From Azospirillum sp. B510 (GTDB lineage: Bacteria; Pseudomonadota; Alphaproteobacteria; Azospirillales; Azospirillaceae): a stretch of DNA of 64,000 bases. Below are positions 50,018 through 60,278 of this stretch, one piece after another. The notes under the pieces were generated by a model. The model was given only the letters and a program-made list of their open reading frames with translations. It was not told the origin of the DNA and did no database searches. The stretch lies in NCBI RefSeq assembly GCF_000010725.1, contig NC_013854.1, positions 1,889,001 to 1,953,000 of the forward strand, in the 5' to 3' direction. How positions within the stretch are numbered: position 1 is the first letter of the stretch; the number at the start of each line of letters is the position of its first letter. A program made the position numbers and the translations under genes.

Positions 50018-50818
50018 TCAGTTGCCGACCTTCATCGTGCCGCCCTTGCCCAGGCCGCCACGGACATTCTGCGCCTTATAGTTCTTCAGCGAGATGACCA
50101 TGTCGTTGTAGGCGTTCACGAAGGAGATGACGGTGGTCTTGCCCGCCGGGGTCCTGGTATAGCCGCCGAGCGCGCCGCCGGCGCTGGGGCCGAGTGCCCC
50201 GAGCATCGCGCCGAAATCGGTCGCGTCGGCGGTGCCGGTGGAGATGCCGATCTGCACCTGCGAGCGGATGTCGAACAGCGACAGCGTGGTCGTGGCGCTC
50301 TTGGTGGACAGGGTGCCGCCGAGCGCGGAGCCCACCGATCCGAGCAGCGCGCCGCCGATGGCGCCGCCGATGGCGCCCGTGTTCGATTCGCTGAAGACGA
50401 TCGCCGGTTCCATCCAGTAATCGGCGGCGACGCGCTGGCCCTTCTCCTGCTTGGAGCCGGCGCGGAATTCGCCGTTGCGCTGGGTGTTGGTGATCTTGTC
50501 CATCCGCGAGGTCTGGCGGCTGTTGCCCATCGACGTGATGACGAAGCAGTTGGACTGCGCCACCACCAGACGGATCAGCGGCTCCAGCGTCGTGACCTGG
50601 GTGGCGGTGGTGAAGGGGCCCCACCACGCCTCCTCCCGGCCATCGTCGATCGCCAGCGTACCGAGCGGCTCGCCGCAGCGCTGCATGTTCTCCTGCGCCC
50701 CGACGCTGGTGGCGCCGGCGGCGGCCCCGGTCGGTCCCTGGCCGCCGCCGGTCTGGCAGCCGGCGACGGTCAACACGCACAGTGAAAGCAGAGCAGCCTT
50801 GCTTACGGATCCCGACAC
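50018..50818 (-). CDS. CsgG/HfaB-like lipoprotein
   Basis: A 266-residue lipoprotein. I chose the GTG at 50818 because GAGGGG lies six bases upstream and it gives a standard lipoprotein signal (SKAALLSLCVLTVAGC, Cys21); an ATG ten codons upstream is an alternative. The body resembles CsgG-like assembly proteins: LEPLIRLVVAQSNCFVITSM, VAADYWMEPAIVF, a Gly/Ala-rich putative membrane-inserting segment (NTGAIGGAIGGALLGSVGSA), LSLFDIRSQVQIGISTGTAD and FVNAYNDMVISLK. CsgG-like proteins form outer-membrane export pores; no curli or holdfast genes are near, so the export role is an inference. Confidence 0.72.
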   Translation of the reverse strand: MSGSVSKAALLSLCVLTVAGCQTGGGQGPTGAAAGATSVGAQENMQRCGEPLGTLAIDDGREEAWWGPFTTATQVTTLEPLIRLVVAQSNCFVITSMGNSRQTSRMDKITNTQRNGEFRAGSKQEKGQRVAADYWMEPAIVFSESNTGAIGGAIGGALLGSVGSALGGTLSTKSATTTLSLFDIRSQVQIGISTGTADATDFGAMLGALGPSAGGALGGYTRTPAGKTTVISFVNAYNDMVISLKNYKAQNVRGGLGKGGTMKVGN

Positions 50819-51121
50819 TTTTGTCCCCTCTGTACAGTTACAGTTCAAAATCCTGATCGGAATTGGCGCGCGCCATTCATGTTATTATCTATGGGCCAAA
50901 TGTTATCTGACCTTTGGCGCGGCCACCCCAGTAACACCCAACCTACCATAACCAGAAGTATTTGATCCGCCATTTTTTCCATGAGGTTTTATACATAAAA
51001 TTGGTTATGACGAATGGATATAGGTGAACATTTGTTGTAACTTTTTTGAAGTTACTTGAGGCATGGCTGCCGCCCGCGAGCGCCCGGCGCATGGCGCCTG
51101 CCATCCGGACGCGGATGTGAT
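50819..51121. other. AT-rich divergent intergenic region
   Basis: No gene is seen. The sequence is clearly AT-rich between two GC-rich genes and must hold the promoters of the leftward lipoprotein gene and the rightward map gene. It contains a perfect GTAACTT/AAGTTAC palindrome near the map side, listed separately. Confidence 0.45.
51037..51055. promoter_or_regulatory. Perfect palindrome GTAACTT-TTTTG-AAGTTAC
   Basis: Seven-base perfect arms with a five-base spacer lie about 67 bases before the map start codon. It could be an operator or, as RNA, a small hairpin in the map leader. No regulator can be named. Confidence 0.4.
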
Positions 51122-51973
51122 ATGGATCGGCGACGACTGATCGAGCGGGAGACGGGTTTCGTGGCAGACAGTGACCAGCGGCGCATCGTGCTGCATGGCC
51201 CGGAGGGATTCGAGGCGCTGCGCAAGGCCTGCCGGCTGGCGGCCGAGACGCTGGATTACATCACGCCCTTCGTGGTGCCGGGCGTCAGCACCGGACGGCT
51301 CGACAGGCTGATCGAGGCGTTCCAGCGCGACCGCGGCGGCATCCCGGCGACGCTGGGGTACCATGGCTATCCGGCGTGCAGCTGCATCTCGCCGAACCAT
51401 GTCGTCAACCACGGCATCCCCAGCGACGACAAGAAGCTGGTGGACGGCGACATCGTCAATATCGACGTCACGGTCATCCTGGACGGCTGGTACGGCGACA
51501 GCAGCCGCATGTATCTCGTCGGCGAGAAGGTCGGGGTGAAGGCGCGCAAGCTGGTCGATCTGACCTGGCGCTGCATGATGGCCGGCATCGCCCAGGCCAG
51601 GCCAGGCAACCGGCTGGGCGACATCGGCCATGCCATCCAGACGATGGCCGAGGCGGCGCGCTGCTCCGTCGTGCGCGATTTCGGCGGGCATGGCATCGGG
51701 CAGGTCTTCCACGACGCGCCCCATGTCGATCATTTCGGCAAGCCCGGCACCGGTGTCGAGCTGCGCCCCGGCATGGTCTTCACGGTGGAGCCGATGATCA
51801 ATGCCGGGCGGCCGGAGGTGAAGACCCTGTCCGACGGCTGGACCACGGTCACCCGCGACCGCTCGCTGTCGGCCCAGTTCGAGCACCAGATCGGCATCAC
51901 CGAGGATGGCTGCGAGATCTTCACCCTCTCGCCCGCCGGCTTCACCAAGCCGCCCTATGGAGCCGCCGCATGA
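51122..51973 (+). CDS. map: Type I methionine aminopeptidase
   Basis: This enzyme removes the initiator methionine from new proteins. It has 283 residues from the ATG at 51122; GTG at 51161 (VADSDQRR) with GGGAG upstream would give a length closer to the family. The pita-bread fold's ligands are visible: Asp pair in VNIDVTVILDGWYGDSSRMY, His in DFGGHGIGQVFHDAPHV, Glu in GMVFTVEPMIN and Glu in FEHQIGITEDG. The stop overlaps the NUDIX start (ATGA), so the two are co-translated. Whether it is the sole housekeeping copy cannot be seen. Confidence 0.94.
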   Translation: MDRRRLIERETGFVADSDQRRIVLHGPEGFEALRKACRLAAETLDYITPFVVPGVSTGRLDRLIEAFQRDRGGIPATLGYHGYPACSCISPNHVVNHGIPSDDKKLVDGDIVNIDVTVILDGWYGDSSRMYLVGEKVGVKARKLVDLTWRCMMAGIAQARPGNRLGDIGHAIQTMAEAARCSVVRDFGGHGIGQVFHDAPHVDHFGKPGTGVELRPGMVFTVEPMINAGRPEVKTLSDGWTTVTRDRSLSAQFEHQIGITEDGCEIFTLSPAGFTKPPYGAAA

Positions 51974-52575
51974 GCGACGAACGCAAGCATGACGAGCTCG
52001 AGCCGTGGGAGGTGCTGGGCAGCCGCGAGCTGCTCGACGCCAGCCCCTATCTGAAGGTGCGGGCGGAGACGGTGCGGCTGCCGGACGGAAGGACGGTGGA
52101 GAGCTTCTACCAGCTCGACCAGCCCGACTATGCGCTGATGTATGTCGAGACCGAGGCCGGCGAGATCGTGATGCTGCGCACCTACAAGCATGGGCCGCGC
52201 CGTGTCAGCCTGACCTTCCCCGCCGGCGCCATCGAACCCGGCGAGGAGCCGCTGGCCGCCGCCAGGCGCGAGCTGCTGGAGGAGACCGGCTATGCCGCCG
52301 ACGACTGGACGGCGCTGGGCGGCTTCGTCGTCGGGGCGAATGCCAGGGGCAGCACCTGCCACATGTTCCACGCCAAGGGCGCCCGCAAGGTGGCGGAGCC
52401 CGATCACGGCGATCTGGAGGACATGCGGATCGAGCTGCACAGCGCCCGCGCGCTGATCGACGCGGCGGCGCGTGGCGATTACGCCCTCTTGCCGGTGATC
52501 GCCATGCTGGGGGCGATGCTGCTGCCCGAACTGCGCGAGGGGCTGGGCATGGCGGCGCGGGCGAGGGCGGTGTAG
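51970..52575 (+). CDS. NUDIX hydrolase
   Basis: A 201-residue NUDIX enzyme, likely acting on ADP-ribose or a related nucleoside diphosphate. The NUDIX box is at residues 86-107 (GAIEPGEEPLAAARRELLEE then TG). The upstream PYLKVRAETVRLPDGRTVES resembles the ADP-ribose pyrophosphatase subfamily, where the N-terminal strand swaps between subunits. It is coupled to map by ATGA. The precise substrate is not determined. Confidence 0.9.
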   Translation: MSDERKHDELEPWEVLGSRELLDASPYLKVRAETVRLPDGRTVESFYQLDQPDYALMYVETEAGEIVMLRTYKHGPRRVSLTFPAGAIEPGEEPLAAARRELLEETGYAADDWTALGGFVVGANARGSTCHMFHAKGARKVAEPDHGDLEDMRIELHSARALIDAAARGDYALLPVIAMLGAMLLPELREGLGMAARARAV

Positions 52576-52611
52576 AAAGGAAGCTGGACTTTCACCGACC
52601 AGGGGGCGGTC

Positions 52612-53205
52612 ATGGCACTGCGCAAGCAAAGCCGAATGACACTCGACGAGTTCCTGGCCTGGGAGGAGCGGCAGGACAGCCGGCATGAACTCCTCCAGGG
52701 CGAGATCGTCGCCATGGTTGGCGGCACAGTCGCCCACAACCAGATCTCCGGTAACATCTACGTGGCCTTGCGGGCGGCGTTGCGCGGAACGCCATGCCGG
52801 GTGTTCCAGGAGACCATGCGGATTCTGGTCGACGGATCGGTGTTCTACCCCGATGTTTTCGTCACCTGCGCCAGGGTGGACGACCGTGACCGGCTGGCGA
52901 CCGAGCCGACGGTGATCGTCGAGGTGCTGTCGGACAGCACGTCGAGCTACGACCATACCACCAAGAACGCCGCTTACCGCACCTTGCCGTCGCTGACCCA
53001 ATATGTGCTGGTTCATCAGCGCGTGGCGGTGATCGAAAGTTTCCGGCGAACGGGCGACGGCTGGACGCACGAGCTGCTGTCTGGGCGGGACGGTGCGCTG
53101 ACGATCCCGGCGCTGGAGGTGATGCTGCCGCTGGCGGCGATCTATGAGGACACGCGGGTGTCCTTCGACCTGACCATCCTCACGGGCGAGAGCGACGATG
53201 CCTGA
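52612..53205 (+). CDS. Uma2-family putative endonuclease (PD-(D/E)XK fold)
   Basis: A 197-residue protein of the Uma2/DUF820 family, abundant in cyanobacteria and patchy elsewhere. The N-terminal MTLDEFLAWEERQDSRHELL then QGEIVAM and AHNQISGNIYVALRAALRG are typical. The catalytic-type residues are in FYPDVFVTC (Asp) and TVIVEVLSDST (Glu-x-Val). The start has AGGGGG five bases before the ATG. The last eight bases overlap the cupin gene. These proteins are predicted nucleases, but most lack tested activity. Confidence 0.88.
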   Translation: MALRKQSRMTLDEFLAWEERQDSRHELLQGEIVAMVGGTVAHNQISGNIYVALRAALRGTPCRVFQETMRILVDGSVFYPDVFVTCARVDDRDRLATEPTVIVEVLSDSTSSYDHTTKNAAYRTLPSLTQYVLVHQRVAVIESFRRTGDGWTHELLSGRDGALTIPALEVMLPLAAIYEDTRVSFDLTILTGESDDA

Positions 53206-53638
53206 CCAGAGCCTGAGCGCCGAACGGCTGATCGAGCTGCTGGGGTTGCGGCCGCATCCTGAGGGTGGCCTCTACGCCGAGACCTACCGCGCGGCGGGGG
53301 ATGGCGGGCGTGGAGCGGTGACGGCGATCTATTTCCTGCTGCGGGCCGGCGAACGGTCGCACTGGCATACCGTGGATGCCGTGGAGATCTGGCTCTGGCA
53401 CGGCGGCGCGCCGCTGGAGCTGTCGGTTCATCAGGAGGGCGGCGCCGTCGAGCGTCTCCGGCTGGGAATGGACATCGCCGGCGGCGAACGGCCGCAGGCG
53501 GTGGTCCCGGTCGGGGCGTGGCAGGCGGCGCGCAGCCTCGGCGACTGGTCGCTGGTCAGCTGCGCCGTGGCGCCGGCCTTCGAGTTCGCCGGCTTCCGGA
53601 TGGCGCCGGAGGGATGGGAGCCGGGGGAAGACGCATGA
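53198..53638 (+). CDS. Cupin superfamily protein (DUF985)
   Basis: A 146-residue cupin of the DUF985 family. The first motif LRPHPEGGLYAETYR and the double-stranded beta-helix strands FLLRAGERSHWHTVDAVEIW and HGGAPLELSVHQEG contain the histidines and glutamate that could bind a metal or sugar. The C-terminal VVPVGAWQAARSLGDWSLVS then CAVAPAFEF is diagnostic. It starts inside the Uma2 gene, so translation is coupled. The substrate is unknown. Confidence 0.87.
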   Translation: MPDQSLSAERLIELLGLRPHPEGGLYAETYRAAGDGGRGAVTAIYFLLRAGERSHWHTVDAVEIWLWHGGAPLELSVHQEGGAVERLRLGMDIAGGERPQAVVPVGAWQAARSLGDWSLVSCAVAPAFEFAGFRMAPEGWEPGEDA

Positions 53639-53653
53639 GGGACGGATGACGGC

Positions 53654-53679
53654 CCCCTCTCCCCCGGAGGGGAGAGGGG
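53654..53679. terminator. C-run/G-run hairpin between convergent genes
   Basis: CCCCTCTCCCC (53654-53664) pairs perfectly with GGGGAGAGGGG (53669-53679) around CGGA. It sits between the convergent cupin and der stops. There is no T-run; it may be a dispersed palindromic repeat acting as a transcript end. Confidence 0.55.
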
Positions 53680-53688
53680 AGCTCGAAC

Positions 53689-55083
53689 TCAATCCTCGGC
53701 GTACGGGTTCTTGCCCTTGCGCAGCAGCAGGCGCACCGGAACGCCCGGCATGTCGAAGCTCTCGCGCAGATGGGTCGTCAGATAGCGCTGGTAGCTTTCC
53801 GGCAGGTCCAGCGGCTTGTTGACGAAGAGCGCGAAGGTCGGCGGACGGGTCTTCACCTGGGTGACGTAGCGGATCTTCACCCGGCGGCCCTCGACCAGGG
53901 GCGGCGGATGGTGTTCGAGAACGCCCTCGATCCAGCGGTTCAGCTGGGCGGTGGGGATGCGGCGGTTCCAGACCGTGTAGGTCTCCAGCACGCCGTCCAG
54001 CAGCGTTTCGAGCTTGTGGCCCTTCAACGCCGAGATGGTGACGACCGTCACCCCCTTGATGTAGCCGAGCGCGGCCTGGAGCTTGTCCTCGACCTGACGC
54101 AGCGCCATGGCGCGGTCATCGACCGTGTCCCACTTGTTGACGGCGATCACCAGGGCGCGCCCCTCCGAGATCACCAGACGGGCGATGGTCAGGTCCTGCT
54201 TGTCGAGGATGGCGCCGGCATCGACCACCAGCACCACGACATTGGCCATGCGGATGACGCGCAGGCTGTCGGCGACCGCCAGCTTTTCGACCTTCTCATC
54301 GACGCGGGCGCGGCGGCGCATGCCGGCGGTGTCGACCAGCTTGAAGCGGCGGTCGCGCCATTCCCAATCCACCGTGATGGCGTCGCGGGTCATGCCGGCC
54401 TCGGGCCCGGTCAGCACCCGCTCCTCGCCGAGCAGGCTGTTGAGCAGGGTCGATTTGCCGACATTCGGACGGCCGACGATGGCGATCTGGATCGGCTTGC
54501 TGAGGTCCTCCTCCGGCTCCGGCTGGTCGCCGACCGGGATGGAGGGATCGAAGCCGTCGTCCCTCTCCTCCGCCTCGCCGGCCTCCTCGGCCGGGGCGTA
54601 GGGCAGCAGCGCCTCGACCAGATCGGCCATGCCCTCGCCATGCTCGGCGGACAGCGGAATCGGGTCGCCCAGGCCGAGCTCATAGGCCTCGAACATGCCG
54701 GGCTGCCCCGCCCTGCCCTCGGTCTTGTTGGCGACCAGCAGGACCGGCGTCTTGCCCCGGCGCAGCAGGTTGGCGAAATGGCGGTCCAGCGGGGTGACCC
54801 CGGCGCGGGCGTCGATGATGAACAGCGCCACGTCGGCGCGGGCGAGCGCCTGCTCGGTCTGGCGGCGCATGCGCGCCTCCAGGCTGTCGTCGGTCACGTC
54901 CTCCAGCCCGGCGGTGTCGACGACGGTGAAGGACAGGCCGCCGACATGGGCCGGGGCCGAGCGCCAGTCACGGGTGACGCCCGGCGTATCGTCCACCAGG
55001 GCCAGCTTCTTGCCGGCCAGACGGTTGAAGAGGGTCGATTTGCCGACATTCGGCCGACCGACGAGGACCACGGTGAACGACAT
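53689..55083 (-). CDS. der: Ribosome biogenesis GTPase Der (EngA)
   Basis: Der has two GTPase domains in tandem plus a KH-like domain and is needed for 50S assembly. G1 loops are [14 protein letters not shown] at residue ~8 and [20 protein letters not shown] at ~207; DTPGVTRD and [14 protein letters not shown] are the switch regions, with VANKTEG and [10 protein letters not shown] as G4. An acidic linker ([15 protein letters not shown]) separates the G domains. The KH-like C-terminus covers ~355-464. It is the last gene of the yfgM-bamB-der run. Confidence 0.96.
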   Translation of the reverse strand: MSFTVVLVGRPNVGKSTLFNRLAGKKLALVDDTPGVTRDWRSAPAHVGGLSFTVVDTAGLEDVTDDSLEARMRRQTEQALARADVALFIIDARAGVTPLDRHFANLLRRGKTPVLLVANKTEGRAGQPGMFEAYELGLGDPIPLSAEHGEGMADLVEALLPYAPAEEAGEAEERDDGFDPSIPVGDQPEPEEDLSKPIQIAIVGRPNVGKSTLLNSLLGEERVLTGPEAGMTRDAITVDWEWRDRRFKLVDTAGMRRRARVDEKVEKLAVADSLRVIRMANVVVLVVDAGAILDKQDLTIARLVISEGRALVIAVNKWDTVDDRAMALRQVEDKLQAALGYIKGVTVVTISALKGHKLETLLDGVLETYTVWNRRIPTAQLNRWIEGVLEHHPPPLVEGRRVKIRYVTQVKTRPPTFALFVNKPLDLPESYQRYLTTHLRESFDMPGVPVRLLLRKGKNPYAED

Positions 55084-55124
55084 GGGGCCAAAGGCCTTTC
55101 ACAACAGACGGAGGAAATCCGCGA

Positions 55125-56507
55125 TCAACGGAACGCGACGAGCGTTCCGTTGTCGCACAGCACATAGAGAGTGTTGTTGGCAACGACCGGAGACAAGTAG
55201 GCGGCGGCGGGAAGCGAGCGCGTCACCTCCACCTTGCCGTCCGTCGGCGACAGGCCGAGCAGCTGGCCGTTGGAGCCGGCGACCCACAGGCGGTTGCCCG
55301 CCAGCACCGGGCCGGACCAGACGATCGGGCCGGTCTTGTCCTCCGGATCCTTGAAGCGGGCGAGCGGCGACACCCAGCGGATCTTGCCGTTCTGGCGCGC
55401 CACCGCGACGACCTCCTGGTCGTTGGTGACGGCGAAGAGATAATCGCCGGCCAGCCAGAGGGTGTTGACGCCGCCGATCTCGGTTTCCCAGATGCGGGCG
55501 CCGACACGCTCGTCGATGGCGACCATGCGGCCGGAATGGCCGATGGCATAGACGGCGCCGCGATCGATCACCGGCAGGCCGCGGATGTCGGCCAGATTGC
55601 TGAGCGCGCCGCTGCGGCGGATGTTGGCGAGGCTCTCCTGCCAGGCGACGCGGCCATTCTCCGGACGCAGGCCGAACAGCTCGCCCGAGGAATAGGGGGC
55701 GACGACCAGCGTGCCGGTGGCCGCCGGGCTGGCGGCGCCGAGCAGGCCGGCGGTCTCCAGGATGCCCTGGTGCGACCATTGGACCGCACCGTCGGTGGCG
55801 GACAGCGCGATGGTCTGGTTGTCGAGCGTGATCACCATCACACGACCGCCGGCGACCGTCGGCGCCCCGCGGACCGGGCCGGCGATGCGCTTGCGCCACA
55901 GCACCTTGCCGCTGCCGGCATCGAGCGACAGCACCTCGGCGAAGCCGGTGGCGGCATAGACGCGGCCATCGGCATAGGCGACGCCGCCGCCGGTGGCGCC
56001 GCCGCGCTCGTTCTCCGGCCGGGTGTCGACCCGCCACAAGGACTGGCCGCCGCGCTCGTTCAGGGCTGTGACATGCGACTCGGCGTCCATGGCGAAGATG
56101 CGGCCGTCGGCGATCACCGGCGTACCGAGCAGGGCGCGCGAACTGCTGGAGCCCGACCCGATGTCGGCGCGCCAGGCGTCGGACGGGCTGGCCGACAAAG
56201 CGAGGTTGCCCAGCGCATGCTCGGTCGTGCCGCCGGGCTGCGCCCAGGCGGCGTTGACGGTCTGCGGCGGCACGGCGACGGCGGTGGCGGCGAGCTGGGC
56301 GTCCGGCTCCACCTTGCGCTCGCGCTGGAGGACGGCGATGCGCTTGCCCGGCAGGGCCGGATCGGGCGTCTTGCCGAACCAGCTGTCCACCGTGTCGCAG
56401 CCGGCGAGGAGGACGGACAGCAGCGAGGCCGACAGCAGCGCCGCGCGGCGGATGGAGCCGGCCTTCACGATCTTCGTGGTCTTGTCGGTCGTCATGTCGG
56501 GGGTCAT
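55125..56507 (-). CDS. bamB: Outer-membrane assembly lipoprotein BamB
   Basis: BamB is a beta-propeller lipoprotein of the BAM complex that inserts outer-membrane proteins. The 460 residues begin with a signal ending in lipobox LLAGC (Cys37). PQQ-like blades repeat through the sequence, for example GRIFAMDAESHVTALNERGG, GRVYAATGFAEVLSLDAGSG and GRVMVITLDNQTIALSATDG. The gene sits between the yfgM-like gene (nine bases) and der (41 bases), the conserved order in proteobacteria. Confidence 0.94.
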   Translation of the reverse strand: MTPDMTTDKTTKIVKAGSIRRAALLSASLLSVLLAGCDTVDSWFGKTPDPALPGKRIAVLQRERKVEPDAQLAATAVAVPPQTVNAAWAQPGGTTEHALGNLALSASPSDAWRADIGSGSSSSRALLGTPVIADGRIFAMDAESHVTALNERGGQSLWRVDTRPENERGGATGGGVAYADGRVYAATGFAEVLSLDAGSGKVLWRKRIAGPVRGAPTVAGGRVMVITLDNQTIALSATDGAVQWSHQGILETAGLLGAASPAATGTLVVAPYSSGELFGLRPENGRVAWQESLANIRRSGALSNLADIRGLPVIDRGAVYAIGHSGRMVAIDERVGARIWETEIGGVNTLWLAGDYLFAVTNDQEVVAVARQNGKIRWVSPLARFKDPEDKTGPIVWSGPVLAGNRLWVAGSNGQLLGLSPTDGKVEVTRSLPAAAYLSPVVANNTLYVLCDNGTLVAFR

Positions 56508-56516
56508 GGCCCTGCG

Positions 56517-57161
56517 TCAGCCCTTGCCGTAGAGGGAGGCGAGATCGGCGGCGCGGCCGCGCACGCCCGACGGCGCCAGCTGGTCGTCCGCCAGCTGCTT
56601 GTAGAGGGTGCGCGCCTTCTCGGTGTCTCCGGAGCGGGCGGCCAGCATCGCCGTCAGCTCACGCGCGGTGAAGCGCCAGGGGCTGGTCTCGGCGGTCAGC
56701 GGCAGCAGCTTCGCGGTCAACTGGGCGGCGTCGCCGTCGCCGGCGCGCTGCATCACCGCCAGCAGGGTGGCGAGGTCGCGGTATTCGACGGGCACCGAGC
56801 CATGGCCGGCGATGCCGTCATAGACGGTCGCGGCGTCGGCCGGCTTGCCCTGGCGGATCAGCAGGGCGGCGGCGTTGAACTGGGCGAGGGCGGCGAGGCT
56901 GGGATCAGCGGAGCCGGCGAAGGCGGCCAGCGCCTCGATCCCCTTTTCCGGCCCCTGCCCGCTCTGCGAGATGGCGGTGACCAGGGCGACCGTCTGCTCC
57001 TGCCTCTTCTGCGCCTGCCAGTTGCGCCAGAAGCTGTAGCCGGCGGTACCGGCGACCACCAGCACGGCGGCGGCGATCATGGCGCCGCCATATCTCTTGA
57101 ACAGGTGCTCCGCGCGGTCCCGGCGCAGATCCTCGTCGACTTCGCGGAAAATATCGCTCAT
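56517..57161 (-). CDS. YfgM-like tetratricopeptide membrane protein
   Basis: A 214-residue protein with one N-terminal membrane helix (GGAMIAAAVLVVAGTAGYSF) after the conserved cytoplasmic segment DIFREVDEDLRRDRAEHLFK. The periplasmic part has TPR-like helices (FNAAALLIRQGKPADAATVY, then MLAARSGDTEKARTLYKQLA). YfgM proteins are periplasmic ancillary chaperones linked to SecYEG. Its place upstream of bamB-der supports the call. Confidence 0.9.
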   Translation of the reverse strand: MSDIFREVDEDLRRDRAEHLFKRYGGAMIAAAVLVVAGTAGYSFWRNWQAQKRQEQTVALVTAISQSGQGPEKGIEALAAFAGSADPSLAALAQFNAAALLIRQGKPADAATVYDGIAGHGSVPVEYRDLATLLAVMQRAGDGDAAQLTAKLLPLTAETSPWRFTARELTAMLAARSGDTEKARTLYKQLADDQLAPSGVRGRAADLASLYGKG

Positions 57162-57328
57162 GGCGCTGCGGTGGCGTCCTTGCGGTGGCGGCTTCGCGCA
57201 CGGCCCGGATGGCGGCGCGGGTCAGGCGGGACCGCTCCGGCCGGTTCGACGGCCGGAGGATCCCACAAGATCAAGAGGGGCGGATAGCATCGGGCACCCG
57301 CCCGGTCAAGTGACTCCCGCTCGGCGAC

Positions 57329-60010
57329 CTATCGCAGCAGCCCCCTCAGGCGGTACAGCTCCTCCAAGGCCTGGCGGGGGGTCAGGCTGTCGGGGTCGAT
57401 GCCGGAGAGCGCCTCCTCCACCGGCGACGGGCCGGCGGGGATGGGCTCCGCAGCCGTGGCCGTGGGCGCCGGGCGCTTCAGCGCGGCGCTGAACAGCGGC
57501 AGATCCTCGGCCAGCCGGTGGATGGTCGCGTTCTGGTCGCCCGATTCCAGCAGCTTCAGCACCTCGTCGGCCCGCCCGACCACCGCCGCCGGCAGGCCCG
57601 CCAGCTTGGCGACATGGATGCCGTAGCTGCGGTCGGCCGCCCCCGCCGTCACCTCGTGCAGGAAGACGACGTCGCCCTGCCATTCCTTGATCCGCATGGT
57701 GTGGCAGGACAAGGCCGGCAGCTTGGACGCCAGCATCGTCAGCTCATGATAGTGCGTGGCGAACAGCGCCCGGCAGCGGTTCACGTCATGCAGATGCTCG
57801 ACGCAGGCCCAGGCGATCGACAGCCCGTCGAAGGTGGCGGTGCCGCGCCCGATCTCGTCGAGGATCACCAGGGCGCGGGAGCCCGACTGGTTGAGGATCG
57901 CCGCCGTCTCCACCATCTCCACCATGAAGGTGGAGCGCCCGCGCGCCAGATCGTCGGCGGCGCCGACGCGGCTGTAGAGCCGGTCCACCACCCCGATATG
58001 GGCGCGTTCCGCCGGCACGAAGCCGCCCATCTGCGCCAGCACCGCGATCAGCGCGTTCTGGCGCAGGAAGGTGGATTTGCCCGCCATGTTGGGGCCGGTC
58101 AGCAGCCACAGCCGGTTTTCGGGAGCCAGATCGCAATCGTTGGCGACGAACGGCCCGCCATGGGCGGCGTCGAGCACCGCCTCCACCACCGGATGCCGGC
58201 CGCCGACGATCGTGAAGGCGAGGCTGTCATCGACCAGCGGCCGGCTGTAGCGCCGCTCCTCCGCCAGTTCGGCCAGCGAGGTGGCGACGTCGAGCGCCGC
58301 CAACGCGTGGGCCGCCTGGGCGATGGCGTCGGCCTTCGCCGCCACCGCCTCGACCAGACCGGCGAACAGCTCCAGCTCCACCGCCAGCGCCCGGTCGGCG
58401 GCCTCGGAGATGCGGCGCTCCAGATCCGACAGCTCCACCGTGCCGAAGCGCACGGCGTTGGCCATGGTCTGGCGGTGCATGAAGACCTCGCGGGCCTTGT
58501 CCGACATCAGCTTGTCGGCATGGGCGGCGGTGACCTCGATGTGATAGCCCAGCACATTGTTGTGCTTGACCTTCAGCGACGGCACCCCGGCGATCTCGGC
58601 GTATTTGCTCTGCAACCCGGCGATCAGCCGCCGGCTCTCGTCGCGCAGCGTCACCAGCTCGTCGAGCGCATAGCTGTAGTCGCGGGCGATGAAGCCGCCG
58701 TCGCGGGCCAGCAGCGGCAGCTCCGGCGCCAGCGCCTGGGTCAACTGGTCCACCAGCTCGGCATGGGCGCCCAGCCGCTTGTCGAGCGCCGCCAGCCCGT
58801 CGGGCAGCGGCATGGCCGCGGCCAGCAGCCCGCGGATCAGGCCGGCCTGCCGCAGACCGTCGCGGACCGCCGCCAGATCGCGCGGCCCCCCGCGCCCCAG
58901 CGTCAGCCGCGACAGCGCCCGCTCCAGATCCGGGCAGCCGCGCAGGGCGTGGCGCAGCTCGCCGCGCAGCCGCTCCCCGGCCAGGGCGAACTCCACCATG
59001 TCGAGCCGGCGGCCGATGGCGGCGGGATCGGTCAAGGGGGCGGCGAGATGGGCGCAGAGCAGCCGGGCCCCGGCCCCGGTCACCGTGCGGTCGATGGTGG
59101 CGAGCAGGCTGCCGCGCCGCTCCCCGGCCAGCGTGCGGGTCAGTTCCAGATTGCGGGCGGTCGAGGCGTCGATCTCCATCACCGCGCCCGGCCCCAGCCG
59201 GCGCGGCGGCGACAGCCGGGGCACGCGCCCCTTCTGCGTCAGCTCGACATAGCCGACCAGGGCGCCGGCCGCCGCGACCTCCGCCCGCGTGAAGCTGCCG
59301 AAGGCGTCCAGCGTGCCGACCCCATAGAGCGCCAGCAGGCGCTGCCGGCCATTCTCGCTGTCGAACCGCGGGGTGGGCTGGATGGTCAGCCGCGATTTCC
59401 ACTCCGCCCACAGCTCGAACAGCTCCGGCGCCTGACTCAGCTTCTCCGAGACCAGCACCTCCTGCGGGTCGAGCCGGCCGAAGGCGGCGCCCAACCCGCC
59501 GCGCTCCACCGGCTGCACCACCAGCTCGCCGGTGGACATCTCCAGCCAGGCCAGCCCCAGCCCGCCGGCCGTCTCCGCCACCGCCGCCAGCCAGTTGGAG
59601 GAACGGGCGTCGAGCAGGCTGTCCTCGGTCAGGGTGCCGGGGGTGACGATGCGGATGACGCCGCGCTTCACCACCGACTTGGCACCGCGCTTCTTCGCCT
59701 CCGCCGGGTCCTCCATCTGCTCGCAGATGGCGACGCGGAAGCCCTGGCGGATCAGGCGTTGCAGGTAATTCTCGTGGGAATGCACCGGCACGCCGCACAT
59801 CGGGATGTCCTCGCCCAGATGCTGGCCGCGCTTGGTCAGCGCGATGTCGAGCGCGGCGGCGGCGTTCACCGCGTCCTCGAAGAACATCTCGTAGAAGTCG
59901 CCCATGCGGTAGAACAGCAGGCAGTCGGGATGCGCCTGCTTGATCTCCAGATACTGCGCCATCATCGGCGTGGCGTCGGGCGGAATGACGATTTCTGCGC
60001 TGTCGGACAC
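57329..60010 (-). CDS. mutS: DNA mismatch repair protein MutS
   Basis: MutS recognises base mismatches and starts repair. The mismatch-binding Phe-x-Glu is in [16 protein letters not shown]. Connector, lever and clamp domains follow; the ATPase has Walker [16 protein letters not shown] and Walker [19 protein letters not shown]. The start is uncertain: GTG at 60010 gives [20 protein letters not shown], the usual N-terminal length, whereas ATG at 60103 would add 31 unlike residues; neither has a clear ribosome-binding site. The protein is 893 residues from GTG. It is divergent from the next gene. The C-terminal dimerisation motif region ([17 protein letters not shown]) is present. Confidence 0.96.
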   Translation of the reverse strand: MSDSAEIVIPPDATPMMAQYLEIKQAHPDCLLFYRMGDFYEMFFEDAVNAAAALDIALTKRGQHLGEDIPMCGVPVHSHENYLQRLIRQGFRVAICEQMEDPAEAKKRGAKSVVKRGVIRIVTPGTLTEDSLLDARSSNWLAAVAETAGGLGLAWLEMSTGELVVQPVERGGLGAAFGRLDPQEVLVSEKLSQAPELFELWAEWKSRLTIQPTPRFDSENGRQRLLALYGVGTLDAFGSFTRAEVAAAGALVGYVELTQKGRVPRLSPPRRLGPGAVMEIDASTARNLELTRTLAGERRGSLLATIDRTVTGAGARLLCAHLAAPLTDPAAIGRRLDMVEFALAGERLRGELRHALRGCPDLERALSRLTLGRGGPRDLAAVRDGLRQAGLIRGLLAAAMPLPDGLAALDKRLGAHAELVDQLTQALAPELPLLARDGGFIARDYSYALDELVTLRDESRRLIAGLQSKYAEIAGVPSLKVKHNNVLGYHIEVTAAHADKLMSDKAREVFMHRQTMANAVRFGTVELSDLERRISEAADRALAVELELFAGLVEAVAAKADAIAQAAHALAALDVATSLAELAEERRYSRPLVDDSLAFTIVGGRHPVVEAVLDAAHGGPFVANDCDLAPENRLWLLTGPNMAGKSTFLRQNALIAVLAQMGGFVPAERAHIGVVDRLYSRVGAADDLARGRSTFMVEMVETAAILNQSGSRALVILDEIGRGTATFDGLSIAWACVEHLHDVNRCRALFATHYHELTMLASKLPALSCHTMRIKEWQGDVVFLHEVTAGAADRSYGIHVAKLAGLPAAVVGRADEVLKLLESGDQNATIHRLAEDLPLFSAALKRPAPTATAAEPIPAGPSPVEEALSGIDPDSLTPRQALEELYRLRGLLR

Positions 60011-60278
60011 GAGGGGAACCACGGGGTGTTGGATGGGGGGCGTTGGCGGCGCGCACCCTATCACGGGAGAAGCGGCCGGGGGATAGCCGGGATGGCCCGC
60101 CATGGGACAATGGGACGCGCACCAACGCCCCCGGCCATTCTCCCGTCGCGGTTGACGCGGACTTGCCGCCGGTCGCTACAATGACGCGGGCGTCCCGCCT
60201 GACGGCCGTCCTGACGGCGGACGGGCGGACCCGCGCGATCGGACGAACTCCGACCTGAAAAATAGGGAGACGGCCACC

